Part shown: piece by piece, positions 37,897 to 46,894 of the stretch
Layout of the letters: each line of letters begins with the position of its first letter
Numbering within the stretch: the first letter of the stretch is position 1
Origin: Erwinia pyri
Lineage (GTDB): Bacteria > Pseudomonadota > Gammaproteobacteria > Enterobacterales > Enterobacteriaceae
DNA length: 64,000 nt
Direction: 5' to 3'
Assembly (NCBI RefSeq): GCF_030758455.1
Contig: NZ_CP132353.1
Coordinates: 2,852,001 to 2,916,000 of the forward strand
Position numbers and translations under genes: made by a program
The notes under the pieces: model-generated
What the model was told of the DNA's origin: nothing
What the model saw: only the letters and a program-made list of their open reading frames with translations
Database searches by the model: none

Positions 37897-38235
37897 ATGG
37901 GCTTACTTTTCAAAGCAGTACTGGGCGCACTGGTAGTGGTGCTCATCGGAATGTTATCAAAGACCCGCAATTACTATATCGCCGGTCTGCTGCCTCTCTT
38001 CCCCACTTTTGCGCTGATAGCCCACTACATCGTGGCAACTGACCGTGGTACAGAAGCACTGCGAACCACGATTATTTTTGGCATGTGGGCCATTATCCCC
38101 TACTTTATTTACCTGCTTTCGCTCTGGTACTTTGTCGGCATGATGCGTCTTCCTTTTGCCCTCACCAGCGCCGTAGCCTGTTGGTGTCTGGCCGCCTGGC
38201 TGCTGATCACCCTGTGGGCCAGATTCCAGCATTAG
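37897..38235 (+). CDS. GlpM family membrane protein
   Basis: 112-residue protein with four hydrophobic segments. The N-terminus MGLLFKAVLGALVVVLIGMLSKTRNYYIAGLLPLFPTFAL and FGMWAIIPYFIYLL fit the GlpM family of Pseudomonas, named for an effect on alginate production; the function is unclear. ATG 37885 is four codons upstream; 37897 fits family starts better. Its stop overlaps the luxI stop by 3 bases (convergent). Confidence 0.8.
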   Translation: MGLLFKAVLGALVVVLIGMLSKTRNYYIAGLLPLFPTFALIAHYIVATDRGTEALRTTIIFGMWAIIPYFIYLLSLWYFVGMMRLPFALTSAVACWCLAAWLLITLWARFQH

Positions 38236-38858
38236 CGGTTGCGCGCCCCCCAGCTAACAGAGACGCCCAGCGTAGGCAGCACCTCTTCCGGGCTGAACCG
38301 GCGGGCGCCATGGAACTTCGCTGCCAGATGGGGCTGCTTTACGGGGATCCTCACCGCAAACAGATTATCCTCTGACTGGATCACGCCGGCTGTTAACGGT
38401 TCATATATTACCTGATGCTGTTCAAACATCTGTTCCAGCATGGGGGTAGCCGCACTGTAAAGAGCGTCAATCCCAGAGTGCTCGGCAAGCTGCACGCTGT
38501 GCCATAAAATAGTGAGCGGCAGCTCTGGATCAATGTCCAGTTTGGCGGAGAAGCGCGACATTTCCCAAATTGGATCGGAATTTTTACTTTTCCTCTCCTG
38601 CATCTCAATGCCTGGACCAGTTTCCGGATCCTGCCACTGCATTAATCTTGCACAACCGCAAATCCCATGCTGAGCATGCCAGGCGATCAGCCAGTTCACA
38701 TCGGAACGATCGAAGCGATCGTACTCCTGGCCAGGCGTACTCAGACGTGAAGGAATAGACCACCCTTCCCCACGGGCAAAGACGTTGTAACGATAGCTTC
38801 CTAATTCTGCCAGTAATGAGGATGGCATGTCCTTAAGCTTGGTTTGGATAATTTTCAT
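38232..38858 (-). CDS. LuxI family acyl-homoserine-lactone synthase
   Basis: 208-residue autoinducer synthase. Invariant LuxI residues are visible: R in YRYNVF, W in GEGW, the E-Y-D-x-x-D pair in QEYDRFDRSD, R in CGCARLM and E-x-SRF in WEMSRFSA. It should make an acyl-homoserine lactone from SAM and acyl-ACP; chain length cannot be read off. It is directly downstream of sdiA on the same strand. AGGGGAT gives a good ribosome site. Confidence 0.93.
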   Translation of the reverse strand: MKIIQTKLKDMPSSLLAELGSYRYNVFARGEGWSIPSRLSTPGQEYDRFDRSDVNWLIAWHAQHGICGCARLMQWQDPETGPGIEMQERKSKNSDPIWEMSRFSAKLDIDPELPLTILWHSVQLAEHSGIDALYSAATPMLEQMFEQHQVIYEPLTAGVIQSEDNLFAVRIPVKQPHLAAKFHGARRFSPEEVLPTLGVSVSWGARNR

Positions 38859-38917
38859 TATTAATCCCCTGTCGCATTCCCTCGTGAACGCCGCTCCTCA
38901 CGGCTCGATCAGGGCTG

Positions 38918-38937
38918 CTACCCTGCGCGCAGGGTAG
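38918..38937. promoter_or_regulatory. Perfect 20-bp palindrome upstream of luxI
   Basis: CTACCCTGCGCGCAGGGTAG is its own reverse complement. It lies 60-79 bases before the luxI start. No T-run follows on either strand, so it is not a normal terminator. Its length and CT..AG ends resemble a lux-type operator. Confidence 0.6.
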
Positions 38938-38958
38938 ACAACCGACTGGCCCCTTGAT

Positions 38959-38976
38959 ACTACCAGATCTGGTAGT
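38959..38976. promoter_or_regulatory. lux box (LuxR-type operator)
   Basis: ACTACCAGATCTGGTAGT is a perfect 18-bp palindrome of the CT-N12-AG form used by LasR/PhzR/TraR-type regulators. It lies in the sdiA-luxI gap, its centre about 110 bases before the luxI start and 40 bases from the centre of the second palindrome. Confidence 0.8.
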
Positions 38977-38986
38977 TGCATCTTTT

Positions 38987-39709
38987 TTAAAGGAGTCCGA
39001 TTGCCGCTGCATAAGAGGCCACTTGCGTTTTATTAGGTGCATTGCACTTCTTCTGCATATTTTTTTGATGAAAATTAACCGTATTTTCAGAAATCGAGAG
39101 AATAAGTGATATTTCTGCTGAAGTTTTCCCTTCTGCAGTCCACTTAAGGATTTCTAATTCTCGCTGGCTCAGCTGCATATTCGTCACTGACATAGAAATA
39201 TCTTTAACACGTTGTAACGCCTCAAGCGACAGTACCGTTAAATACTGTAGTTTAAGCTGTTTCTCAGGCGTTAACATAATCTTTTCAAATGTTTTACCTG
39301 ATGCCATAGACAATATTCCTGTGGCACGATTTTCAGCCATGGCCGACGCTGAGAAGCCGGAGTGAATACCGTATTCTCTTGCCGCATCAAACACTTTTCG
39401 GCCACTTTTACTTAATTCTTCGTCCCATAACAAAATTTTTCCTGCGCTCTGGCAAATTTTGATAACTGGGTCTATAAGCGCCAGGTTTTCCTGTTGATAA
39501 TAGCGCACCCACTTCTTCGGATAACTGCTGAAAATAGTTATCTGAGGCCGGGTAAAGGGCACAGGATGACGAATATAGAGTGCATAATAATCGAATCCCA
39601 GTTTCCCTGCCTGCTGTCCGATAAGCGCTGTTATACCTTTCGAATCTGAAAGCTGATTGAAGACTAACTGCATTTCATCACGCCAGCTGAAATAATCTTC
39701 AGATTTCAT
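38987..39709 (-). CDS. sdiA: LuxR-type quorum-sensing regulator SdiA
   Basis: 240 residues, the E. coli SdiA length. The autoinducer domain carries DYYALYIRHPVPFTRP and the W/Y/D residues for the lactone (WVRYYQQENLALIDPV). The HTH region ILKWTAEGKTSAEISLILSISENTVNFHQKNMQKK is nearly identical to E. coli SdiA. In E. coli SdiA is an orphan receptor; here a luxI gene follows 128 bases downstream. GAGGG precedes the ATG. Confidence 0.95.
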   Translation of the reverse strand: MKSEDYFSWRDEMQLVFNQLSDSKGITALIGQQAGKLGFDYYALYIRHPVPFTRPQITIFSSYPKKWVRYYQQENLALIDPVIKICQSAGKILLWDEELSKSGRKVFDAAREYGIHSGFSASAMAENRATGILSMASGKTFEKIMLTPEKQLKLQYLTVLSLEALQRVKDISMSVTNMQLSQRELEILKWTAEGKTSAEISLILSISENTVNFHQKNMQKKCNAPNKTQVASYAAAIGLL

Positions 39710-40503
39710 TCAACCCTCGTCCAGACAGTAAGAAACGCTTCTCGGTTTATAAATCTTTCTCTTTGAAAGAGAAAAGTGAATAAAAATGCATAAAAAAGAG
39801 CTTATTCCCGTTAATTTCCCCAGGCGCGAGGATAACTGGCAAATAAAAAATCGCGCATCCTGTGACCAGTAAAAAAGCGGCTCATTAAAAAACCCAGTGG
39901 CCGTCAGGGAGTTTTGATGAGCCTCTTCATGCCTGTGATTTTTCGCACTGACATCCTCTAAAAGATTACCGTCTCGCTAAACTCACGACCCGATTAGAAT
40001 AGGATTTTTCCTGAAAATATTCAATAAATTTGACCGCTTACTCTGTTCTGTCGAGTTCTAAAGTTTTGCACAATTTTGCGCTGAATGGAGCAGGCGTATG
40101 AACTTTGAGAAACATCCCACCCCGCCAAACAGATGATAAAATGGGGTTTATTTATTGCAATTCAACCGTTTGGCTTTTTGATTATTGATTAATTTTTTTG
40201 TACAAAATCCACCATCTTTCCCGACTCGACCAGGGTGGTCTGGCATAACAGTCAGATTTTTCGTAGCTTTTAATTAGAAAGCGGAGCTGCCGTTCATTTT
40301 ATGAACATCGTAAAAAATGAATATTTTTACTCTGATTAGGTTGAGCGTACGCTTTTTACGGGCCTCCGCGTTTCGCTTTATTTTCTCCATCAAAGAGAGC
40401 TGAAGATATTGTCACCGGGCAGAGGTGAAAAAATAGCGCTACTGGCAGGCTTCTTTTTACCGGACCCGCTATCAATTTATGTTGAGGGGAAAGGCCCCCT
40501 CAT
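39710..40503. other. Gene-free AT-rich region between sdiA and the extensin-like gene
   Basis: About 790 bases with no credible coding frame on either strand; only frames of about a dozen codons are found. It holds a TTTCTCTT / AAGAGAAA inverted repeat (about 39766-39784), a long hairpin (39879-39923, listed separately) and, at its right end, a GAGGGG / CCCCTC stem that may terminate the extensin-like gene. Any sdiA promoter must be here. Confidence 0.55.
39879..39923. other. Strong intergenic hairpin
   Basis: GGCTCAT (39879-39885) pairs with ATGAGCC (39917-39923). Inside it AAAAC (39889-39893) pairs with GTTTT (39911-39915), and CC (39894-39895) can extend to GG. Loop about 12 bases. It could be a terminator, an attenuator or part of a small RNA. 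Confidence 0.55.
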
Positions 40504-41202
40504 TTAGCGACATACGCCGAAACCACGCATGCCGAGATGAAAATGGTTAGCATGGGCGGCGTTGTAGTCCGGACCCAACGAGTTGCCATAATAGTCGCAG
40601 CTCTTTTGAAAAACCTGATGCAGCCAAAGGGAATCTGCTTCCTGCCGGGGCCAGGCTTTCAGTACGCCAATCTGCTTACCGTTGGCTAACCGGAAGCCAG
40701 CAATATCCAGCGCGTCTGCGGTTGCGTGCTCACTGAGTCGCCCCTGAGCACGATGATAGATATTGCGACAGGCATAGCTGCCCAAATGATCAATTCGCAC
40801 CAGAGGTGATCCCAGTTCAGCCGCCGCTAAAGGTTTTGCTGCCTGCGTAATAAACATTGTGGAACTCAAAGCGAGAGAGCAACTTGCCAGAAAGCTTGAG
40901 CTCAATCGCACCTCACCAAAGCTCTGTACGCGCACGGGCGCAGGTAACGGACAATTGCCATGGGTGGCGGCTGGCTGGGTAAAGCGTATATAGCCTTCCC
41001 GCTGAGCAGTCTGTAATACAGCGAGGCAACCGGCTGGATTATCTGCCAGCCGTTTTATTTTATAGCGAGTGATAAACGTGGGGGCATCGGTCACTCTGAG
41101 TGGCGTGAAAGGATTCCATTCGGAAGGAAGATGTTTTGCAAACCAGGGCGCTACAGCCAGCAGCAGTAAAATTACCCCAGCCAAAGCCAATAAACCTTTC
41201 AT
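40504..41202 (-). CDS. Extensin-like family protein
   Basis: 232 residues. An N-terminal signal anchor (MKGLLALAGVILLLLAVAPWF) precedes an extensin-like C-terminal domain: Cys-rich start (NPAGCLAVLQ), LSEHATADALDIAGFRL and the final NAAHANHFHLGMRGFGVC. The His/Asp pattern is like that of LAS-type zinc peptidases, so a cell-wall hydrolytic role is possible. Same product family as many periplasmic proteins of Enterobacterales; function not established. Confidence 0.82.
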   Translation of the reverse strand: MKGLLALAGVILLLLAVAPWFAKHLPSEWNPFTPLRVTDAPTFITRYKIKRLADNPAGCLAVLQTAQREGYIRFTQPAATHGNCPLPAPVRVQSFGEVRLSSSFLASCSLALSSTMFITQAAKPLAAAELGSPLVRIDHLGSYACRNIYHRAQGRLSEHATADALDIAGFRLANGKQIGVLKAWPRQEADSLWLHQVFQKSCDYYGNSLGPDYNAAHANHFHLGMRGFGVCR

Positions 41203-41408
41203 AGTGTTATTTCCTTCGCCTGCTAAACCACAGATTTTGCAGGGATATCAGTACGGCCGTTCCGAATGAAAAAGTGTAGCGGCGTTTTTGTGCAATCAGT
41301 CTGGTTATACCGAACTTTACCTGTCTTCAAAGGGGTTTTACGTTAAGATTTGCGCCGTAAAAGCCTTAAGAGCTGACATAACATCACGTAAAGGACAGGA
41401 AACCCGTT

Positions 41409-42803
41409 ATGGTTGACCAATCAAAAGAGACGCTTCTTAACGAAGAAGCCCCGGGCGAGCTCCGGCGCAACTTACATAATCGTCACATCCAGCTTATTGC
41501 GATTGGCGGCGCCATCGGTACCGGCTTATTTATGGGCTCTGGCAAAACCATCAGCCTTGCAGGCCCGTCGATCATTTTTGTCTATATGATTATCGGCTTT
41601 ATGCTGTTTTTCGTTATGCGTGCCATGGGCGAACTGCTGCTGTCGAATCTGGAGTATAAATCTTTCAGCGATTTTGCCGCGGACCTGCTTGGCCCCTGGG
41701 CTGGTTACTTTACCGGCTGGACCTACTGGTTTTGCTGGGTCGTCACCGGCATCGCCGATGTGGTGGCGATCAGCTCCTATTTCCAGCTCTGGTTCCCCAA
41801 CTTTTCCATCTGGATGAGCGCCCTGCTCTGCATCTTTGTTTTTCTCTCCCTGAACATTGCCACGGTTAAGCTGTTTGGTGAGATGGAGTTCTGGTTCGCC
41901 ATTATCAAAATCGTTGCCATCGTAGCGCTGATTGTCACCGGCATTGTGCTGGTGGCGATGCATTACCCTTCGCCCGGTGGTGGCACCGCAGCCATCAGCA
42001 ATATCTGGGATCACGGTGGGATGTTCCCGAAAGGGCTGAGTGGCTTCTTTGCCGGGTTCCAGATAGCGGTCTTCGCCTTTGTGGGGATTGAACTGGTCGG
42101 CACCGCCGCCGCCGAAACGCACGACCCGAGAAAAGTGCTGCCGCGTGCTATAAACGCCATCCCGCTGCGTATCATTATGTTTTACGTGCTGGCTCTGCTG
42201 GTGATTATGGCGGTCACGCCGTGGAACAGCGTCGTGGCGGATCGTAGCCCGTTTGTTGAAATGTTCATGCTGATTGGCTTGCCTGCGGCGGCAAGCATCG
42301 TTAACTTCGTGGTACTGACGTCAGCAGCCTCGTCCGCTAACAGTGGCATCTTCTCCACCAGCCGTATGCTTTATGGCCTTTCACAGCAGGGCGTTGCGCA
42401 TCGTCGTTTTGGCCTGCTTTCCAGACGGGCGGTGCCCACTACCGGCCTGTTCTTCTCGTGCCTCTGCCTGCTTGGGGGCGTTGCGCTGATCTATCTGATC
42501 CCGAACGTGATGCAGGTGTTCACGCTGGTAACCACCGTTTCAGCCATCCTGTTTATGTTTGTCTGGACGATCATTCTCTGTTCTTACCTTGCCTACCGCA
42601 AAAAGCGTCCGGAACTGCATGCGAACTCCGCTTATAAAATGCCGCTGGGCACCTTTATGTGCTGGGTCTGTATCGCATTCTTTGCTTTTGTACTGGTGCT
42701 GCTGACGCTGCAGGAAGATACCCGTCAGGCGCTGATGGTGACGCCGGTATGGTTTATTCTGCTGGGGATTGGCTGGTGGTTACGCCAGAGGAAAAAGGCA
42801 TAA
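41409..42803 (+). CDS. cycA: D-serine/D-alanine/glycine permease CycA
   Basis: 464-residue amino-acid/proton symporter with 12 membrane segments. The N-terminal LRRNLHNRHIQLIAIGGAIGTGLFMGSGKTISLAGPS and most of the body equal E. coli CycA, which imports glycine, D-serine, D-alanine and D-cycloserine. GGACAGG before the ATG is the ribosome site. Convergent with rutR. Confidence 0.95.
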   Translation: MVDQSKETLLNEEAPGELRRNLHNRHIQLIAIGGAIGTGLFMGSGKTISLAGPSIIFVYMIIGFMLFFVMRAMGELLLSNLEYKSFSDFAADLLGPWAGYFTGWTYWFCWVVTGIADVVAISSYFQLWFPNFSIWMSALLCIFVFLSLNIATVKLFGEMEFWFAIIKIVAIVALIVTGIVLVAMHYPSPGGGTAAISNIWDHGGMFPKGLSGFFAGFQIAVFAFVGIELVGTAAAETHDPRKVLPRAINAIPLRIIMFYVLALLVIMAVTPWNSVVADRSPFVEMFMLIGLPAAASIVNFVVLTSAASSANSGIFSTSRMLYGLSQQGVAHRRFGLLSRRAVPTTGLFFSCLCLLGGVALIYLIPNVMQVFTLVTTVSAILFMFVWTIILCSYLAYRKKRPELHANSAYKMPLGTFMCWVCIAFFAFVLVLLTLQEDTRQALMVTPVWFILLGIGWWLRQRKKA

Positions 42804-42813
42804 TGCCGATCGG

Positions 42814-42829
42814 CGGGCCGCCAGGCCCG
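42814..42829. terminator. Short hairpin between cycA and rutR
   Basis: CGGGCC-GCCA-GGCCCG stem between the converging stop codons; no strong T-run on either side. Confidence 0.45.
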
Positions 42830-42836
42830 TCGCTAT

Positions 42837-43496
42837 TTACCGCACGCGGATCCCTTCAATCACCATCCGCTGCACATTCTCTACCGTCTGGTTAAAGAAG
42901 CTTTCATTGCTAAGCGTCTGACCGGTTACCGCTTCCACCTGACTCGAAAAGTCCGCATAGTGCTGAGTGGTTGCCCATAACATGAAAATCAGATGATGAG
43001 GCTCAACGGCCGCCAGCTTTCCTTCCTTTATCCATCCTTCAATCACGGCCGATTTCTCATCCACCAGCGCTTTTAAATCCCCTTCCAGCTCACCTTTAAG
43101 CAGGGGTGCGCCCTGCAGCATCTCCATGCAAAACAGACGCGAAGCCTGGGGATGGTCACGTGAAACTTCCAGTTTAAGCCGGATATAGTCCCTGATCGCC
43201 TCCAGCGGCTGCTGATCCACGCGCAGCGCGCGCAGCGGCGCCAGCCAGACATCCAGAATCTCTTTCAGCACGGCGATATAGAGCGCCTCTTTGGAAGGAT
43301 AGTAATAAAGCAGATTCGTTTTTGAAACGTCAGCGCCTTCCGCCACTTTATCCAGACTGGTGCCGTGTACGCCATATTGCGAGAACAGTGCCAGTGCCGC
43401 AGTGAGGATTGCCGTACGTTTCGCGGCAACGGCTCGCGAGCGGCGCGTGGGCGTCGGTAACTTATCTGTAGAATTCACTGAGACCTCATTCTCCAT
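42837..43496 (-). CDS. rutR: TetR family pyrimidine-responsive regulator RutR
   Basis: 219 residues: N-terminal TetR HTH (AALALFSQYGVHGTSLDKVAEGADVSKTNLLYYYPSKEALY) and RutR ligand domain (APLLKGELEGDLKALVDEKS). E. coli RutR represses the rut operon and binds other sites; uracil or thymine releases it. Divergent from rutA, as in E. coli. Confidence 0.95.
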   Translation of the reverse strand: MENEVSVNSTDKLPTPTRRSRAVAAKRTAILTAALALFSQYGVHGTSLDKVAEGADVSKTNLLYYYPSKEALYIAVLKEILDVWLAPLRALRVDQQPLEAIRDYIRLKLEVSRDHPQASRLFCMEMLQGAPLLKGELEGDLKALVDEKSAVIEGWIKEGKLAAVEPHHLIFMLWATTQHYADFSSQVEAVTGQTLSNESFFNQTVENVQRMVIEGIRVR

Positions 43497-43583
43497 GTGG
43501 GGTGCCCGGATAATAGCAAACCTCCCGCTGTGGGCCTAATGCACTTAAATAGATCAAACTGCCTGATTTTCGTGCAGCCATTT

Positions 43584-43599
43584 TTGACCAAATGGTCCA
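43584..43599. promoter_or_regulatory. RutR operator
   Basis: TTGACCAAATGGTCCA matches the RutR consensus TTGACCAnnTGGTCAA at all but one position. It lies between rutR and rutA, 85 bases before the rutR start codon and 73 bases before the sigma-54 promoter. Confidence 0.85.
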
Positions 43600-43671
43600 T
43601 TTCAGACCGCCTGCTCTATAACATTTTAATGCAAATTTTTTAACTTACTGATAATCAATCAGTTAATTTTG

Positions 43672-43690
43672 TTGGCACAGCCTTTGCAAC
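43672..43690 (+). promoter_or_regulatory. Sigma-54 promoter of the rut operon
   Basis: TTGGCACAGCCTTTGCAAC fits the -24/-12 consensus (TGGCAC-N5-TTGCA) with GG at 43674-43675 and GC at 43686-43687, giving a start near 43698, 78 bases before rutA. Nitrogen control by NtrC is known for E. coli rut. Confidence 0.88.
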
Positions 43691-43775
43691 TTCCTTGCTG
43701 AGCGCCGCTTCAGGGAGAGTGCAGGATGCACCGCAGCGCAGGACTTAACCCTAACGCACACCCAGAGGTATCCCA

Positions 43776-44867
43776 ATGAAAATCGGTGTATTTATCCCAA
43801 TCGGTAACAATGGCTGGCTGATCTCAAACAATGCCCCGCAATACATGCCTACCTTTGAGTTAAATAAAGCCATTGTGTTGAAGGCCGAGCACTACCATTT
43901 TGATTTTGCCCTGTCGATGATCAAACTGCGCGGCTTCGGCGGTAAAACGGAGTTCTGGGATCATAACCTTGAATCTTTCACCCTGATGGCTGGCCTGGCA
44001 GCGGTGACCTCACGTATCGAAATCTATGCCACCGCCGCTACCCTGACATTGCCTCCGGCCATTGTGGCAAGGATGGCCTCCACGATAGATTCCATTTCCA
44101 ACGGACGCTTCGGCGTGAATCTGGTGACCGGTTGGCAAAAACCCGAATATGAGCAGATGGGGATCTGGCCCGGCGATGAGTACTTCTCACGCCGCTATGA
44201 CTATCTGACAGAATATGTCTCCGTGCTGCGGGACCTCTGGGGCACCGGCAAGTCCGATCTGAAAGGCGAGTTCTTTACCATGAACGATTGCCGGTTAAGC
44301 CCGCAGCCGCAGAAGCCTGTCAAAGTGATTTGCGCCGGTCAGAGTGATGCAGGTATGGCTTTTTCCGCAAAACATGCGGACTACAACTTCTGCTTTGGCA
44401 AAGGGGTAAACACGCCAACCGCTTTCGCCCCTACCGCAACCCGCATGAAGCAGGCGGCGGATGAAGCCGGACGCGATGTCGGCTCCTTCGTGCTGTTTAT
44501 GATCATCGCCGATGAAACTGACGAAGCGGCGCGGGCCAAGTGGGAGCACTACAAAGAGGGCGCAGACGAGGAAGCGCTGGCCTGGCTGACCACGCAAAGT
44601 CAGCAGGACAAAAAGTCCGGCAGCGACACCAACGTCCGTCAGATGGCCGACCCCACCTCCGCGGTGAATATCAATATGGGCACGCTGGTAGGATCTTTCG
44701 CCAACGTGGCCCGCATGCTTGACGAAGTGGCAGCGGTTGAAGGAACTCAGGGCGTGCTGCTGACTTTTGATGATTTCCTGCAGGGCATTGAAAACTTTGG
44801 CGAGCGTATTCAGCCGCTGATGCAGTGCCGGAGTAATACCATTGAAGCCGCGAAGGAGGTTGCGTAA
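43776..44867 (+). CDS. rutA: Pyrimidine monooxygenase RutA
   Basis: FMN-dependent enzyme of the bacterial luciferase family that opens the uracil ring between N3 and C4, giving ureidoacrylate peroxy acid. 363 residues; the N-terminus [32 protein letters not shown] and [23 protein letters not shown] are RutA hallmarks. First gene of rutABCDFG. Its stop overlaps the rutB start (TAATG). Confidence 0.96.
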   Translation: MKIGVFIPIGNNGWLISNNAPQYMPTFELNKAIVLKAEHYHFDFALSMIKLRGFGGKTEFWDHNLESFTLMAGLAAVTSRIEIYATAATLTLPPAIVARMASTIDSISNGRFGVNLVTGWQKPEYEQMGIWPGDEYFSRRYDYLTEYVSVLRDLWGTGKSDLKGEFFTMNDCRLSPQPQKPVKVICAGQSDAGMAFSAKHADYNFCFGKGVNTPTAFAPTATRMKQAADEAGRDVGSFVLFMIIADETDEAARAKWEHYKEGADEEALAWLTTQSQQDKKSGSDTNVRQMADPTSAVNINMGTLVGSFANVARMLDEVAAVEGTQGVLLTFDDFLQGIENFGERIQPLMQCRSNTIEAAKEVA

Positions 44868-45613
44868 TGATCAGTAAAGAGCCGGTTGTTTGTACCACTG
44901 CATCCACGAAAAACAGCATCACGCTGCCAGCGCGCCCAGAAGCTATCGCCTTCCCTCCGGAACAAACTGCACTGATTGTGGTGGATATGCAAAATGCCTA
45001 TGCCACAACGGGGGGCTATCTGGATCTGGCTGGCTTTGACGTCTCTGCCACCCGCCCGGTAATCGATAATATCAATATCGCGGTCACTGCCGCCCGCGAG
45101 GCTGGCATCCAGATTATCTGGTTCCAGAACGGCTGGGATGAACAGTATGTGGAAGCAGGCGGTCCTGGGTCCCCTAACTGGCATAAATCCAATGCGCTGA
45201 AAACCATGCGCCAGCGTCCGGAACTGGAAGGCACGCTGCTGGCAAAAGGCGGCTGGGATTATGAGCTGGTGGATCAGCTTCAGCCGCAGCCTGGCGATAT
45301 CGTGCTGCCTAAGCCTCGTTACAGCGGCTTCTTTAATACCTCGCTCGACAGCATGCTGCGCAGCCGCGGCATACGCCATCTGGTGTTTACCGGCATCGCC
45401 ACTAACGTCTGCGTGGAGTCCACGCTGCGCGATGGCTTCTTCCTGGAATATTTCGGGATTGTGCTGGAAGACGCAACCTATCAGGCTGGCCCTCCCTTTG
45501 CACAGCAGGCAGCGATCTTCAACATAGAGACTTTCTTTGGCTGGGTGTCGGACGTCACAACGTTCTGCTCTGCCTTGCAAAACGAATCTGCCCCCATCAA
45601 ACAGACGGCATAA
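44867..45613 (+). CDS. rutB: Ureidoacrylate amidohydrolase RutB
   Basis: Isochorismatase-like hydrolase that splits (peroxy)ureidoacrylate to carbamate and aminoacrylate. 248 residues. The cysteine-hydrolase triad is visible: D40 ([10 protein letters not shown]), K149 ([10 protein letters not shown]) and C182 ([14 protein letters not shown]). Translation is coupled to rutA. Confidence 0.95.
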   Translation: MISKEPVVCTTASTKNSITLPARPEAIAFPPEQTALIVVDMQNAYATTGGYLDLAGFDVSATRPVIDNINIAVTAAREAGIQIIWFQNGWDEQYVEAGGPGSPNWHKSNALKTMRQRPELEGTLLAKGGWDYELVDQLQPQPGDIVLPKPRYSGFFNTSLDSMLRSRGIRHLVFTGIATNVCVESTLRDGFFLEYFGIVLEDATYQAGPPFAQQAAIFNIETFFGWVSDVTTFCSALQNESAPIKQTA

Positions 45614-45631
45614 GCCCTGAGCGAGAAAATC

Positions 45632-46018
45632 ATGCCAAAGACCATTATTACACCGCCGGGGACGGGCATCCCAATTGCGCCTTTTGTCCCGGGTACGCTC
45701 GCGGATGGCGTTGTCTACGTCTCCGGAACGCTGCCGTTTGATCAGGAGAACAACGTTGTTCATGTGGGGGATGCCGCAGCGCAGACCCGCCATGTCCTGG
45801 AGACCATTAAAAGCGTGATTGAGACCGCCGGTGGCACCCTGGAAGACGTGACGTTTAACTCTATTTTTGTCACTGACTGGAGCAATTACGCCGCGATCAA
45901 CAGGGTTTATGCGGAATATTTTCCCGGCGAAAAACCAGCGCGCTTCTGCATCCAGTGCGGCCTGGTAAAACCAGACGCGCTGATAGAGATCGCCAGCATT
46001 GCGCACATTGGCAAATAG
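45632..46018 (+). CDS. rutC: 3-aminoacrylate deaminase RutC (RidA family)
   Basis: 128-residue RidA/YjgF family protein that speeds aminoacrylate hydrolysis to malonic semialdehyde and ammonia. [21 protein letters not shown] and the Arg of [20 protein letters not shown] are typical. It lies 18 bases after rutB. Confidence 0.95.
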   Translation: MPKTIITPPGTGIPIAPFVPGTLADGVVYVSGTLPFDQENNVVHVGDAAAQTRHVLETIKSVIETAGGTLEDVTFNSIFVTDWSNYAAINRVYAEYFPGEKPARFCIQCGLVKPDALIEIASIAHIGK

Positions 46019-46029
46019 CGGAGAAGAGT

Positions 46030-46881
46030 ATGCATATTGAGCTCTCTGGTTTGACTCACCCGGAAGCCAGAACGCTGGTCCTCTCTGCCGGGCTTGGCGG
46101 TCTGGGGAGCTTCTGGCTGCCACAGATGAATGACCTGCGACAAAAGTATCGCGTGGTCACTTACGATCAGCGGGGAACAGGTCGTTCTCCCGATACGTTG
46201 CCGGAAGGATACAGCATGGGCGACATGGCTGCCGAACTGGCTGCTGAGCTGGCCGCGTCAGGCATCGATCGTTATGACGTTATCGGCCATGCGTTGGGTG
46301 GCATGGTAGCCATGCAGCTCGCCCTGGACTATCCGCAGCGCGTTTCCCGCCTGGTTATCGTCAATGGCTGGCTGCGGTTAAATGCCCATACCCGCCGCTG
46401 TTTCAGCGTTCGTCAGGACCTTCTGCTAAATGTTGGCGTGGAGGCCTATGTCCGTGCGCAGCCGCTGTTTCTTTATCCGGCTGACTGGCTGGCAGAGAAT
46501 CAGGCCCGTATTGAAGCTGAAGATGCTCTGCACGCCGCGCATTTTCAGGGAACAGAAAATTTGCTGCGCCGCCTGAATGCGTTGATGGCGTGCGATTTTA
46601 GTGAGCTCGCCAGCCGTATTACTCAACCTGTTTTAGCGATCTGCTCACAGGATGATCTACTGGTGCCCTGGCGCTGTTCGCAGGCGCTTTATGAAGCACT
46701 GCCGCAGGCGTGGCTGGAAAAAATGCCCTGGGGCGGTCATGCGATGAGCGTTACGGATAGCGCGCTATTTAACCAGCTGTTGATGGCGTGGCTGGAGGAG
46801 ACTTCACCCGCTGTCACTCAGAGTGAACCTTCGTCGACAGAGCAGTCACGCCCTGTCTCCTTTGCTGCCCGCACGCTGTAA
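46030..46881 (+). CDS. rutD: Aminoacrylate hydrolase-like protein RutD
   Basis: Alpha/beta hydrolase of 283 residues. The nucleophile elbow reads GHALGG, with Ala where most family members have Ser; E. coli RutD has the same GHALG, so this is a family trait. [13 protein letters not shown] and LFLYPADW are shared with E. coli. The start at 46030 has GGAGAAG upstream and is preferred to an earlier in-frame ATG inside rutC. It runs longer than E. coli RutD at the C-terminus. Confidence 0.93.
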   Translation: MHIELSGLTHPEARTLVLSAGLGGLGSFWLPQMNDLRQKYRVVTYDQRGTGRSPDTLPEGYSMGDMAAELAAELAASGIDRYDVIGHALGGMVAMQLALDYPQRVSRLVIVNGWLRLNAHTRRCFSVRQDLLLNVGVEAYVRAQPLFLYPADWLAENQARIEAEDALHAAHFQGTENLLRRLNALMACDFSELASRITQPVLAICSQDDLLVPWRCSQALYEALPQAWLEKMPWGGHAMSVTDSALFNQLLMAWLEETSPAVTQSEPSSTEQSRPVSFAARTL

Positions 46882-46894
46882 TAAGGAACTGATT

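Noticed and set aside
40040..40500. Insertion-sequence remnant in the sdiA-upstream gap
   Set aside because: No transposase-like frame and no terminal inverted repeats with target duplication were found.
44810..46123. 437-codon minus-strand frame opposite rutB and rutC
   Set aside because: Antisense shadow of well-identified rut genes; no recognisable domain.
46292..46309. Inactivated nucleophile (GHALGG) in RutD
   Set aside because: E. coli RutD has the same Ala in this place, so it is a family feature and not a lesion.
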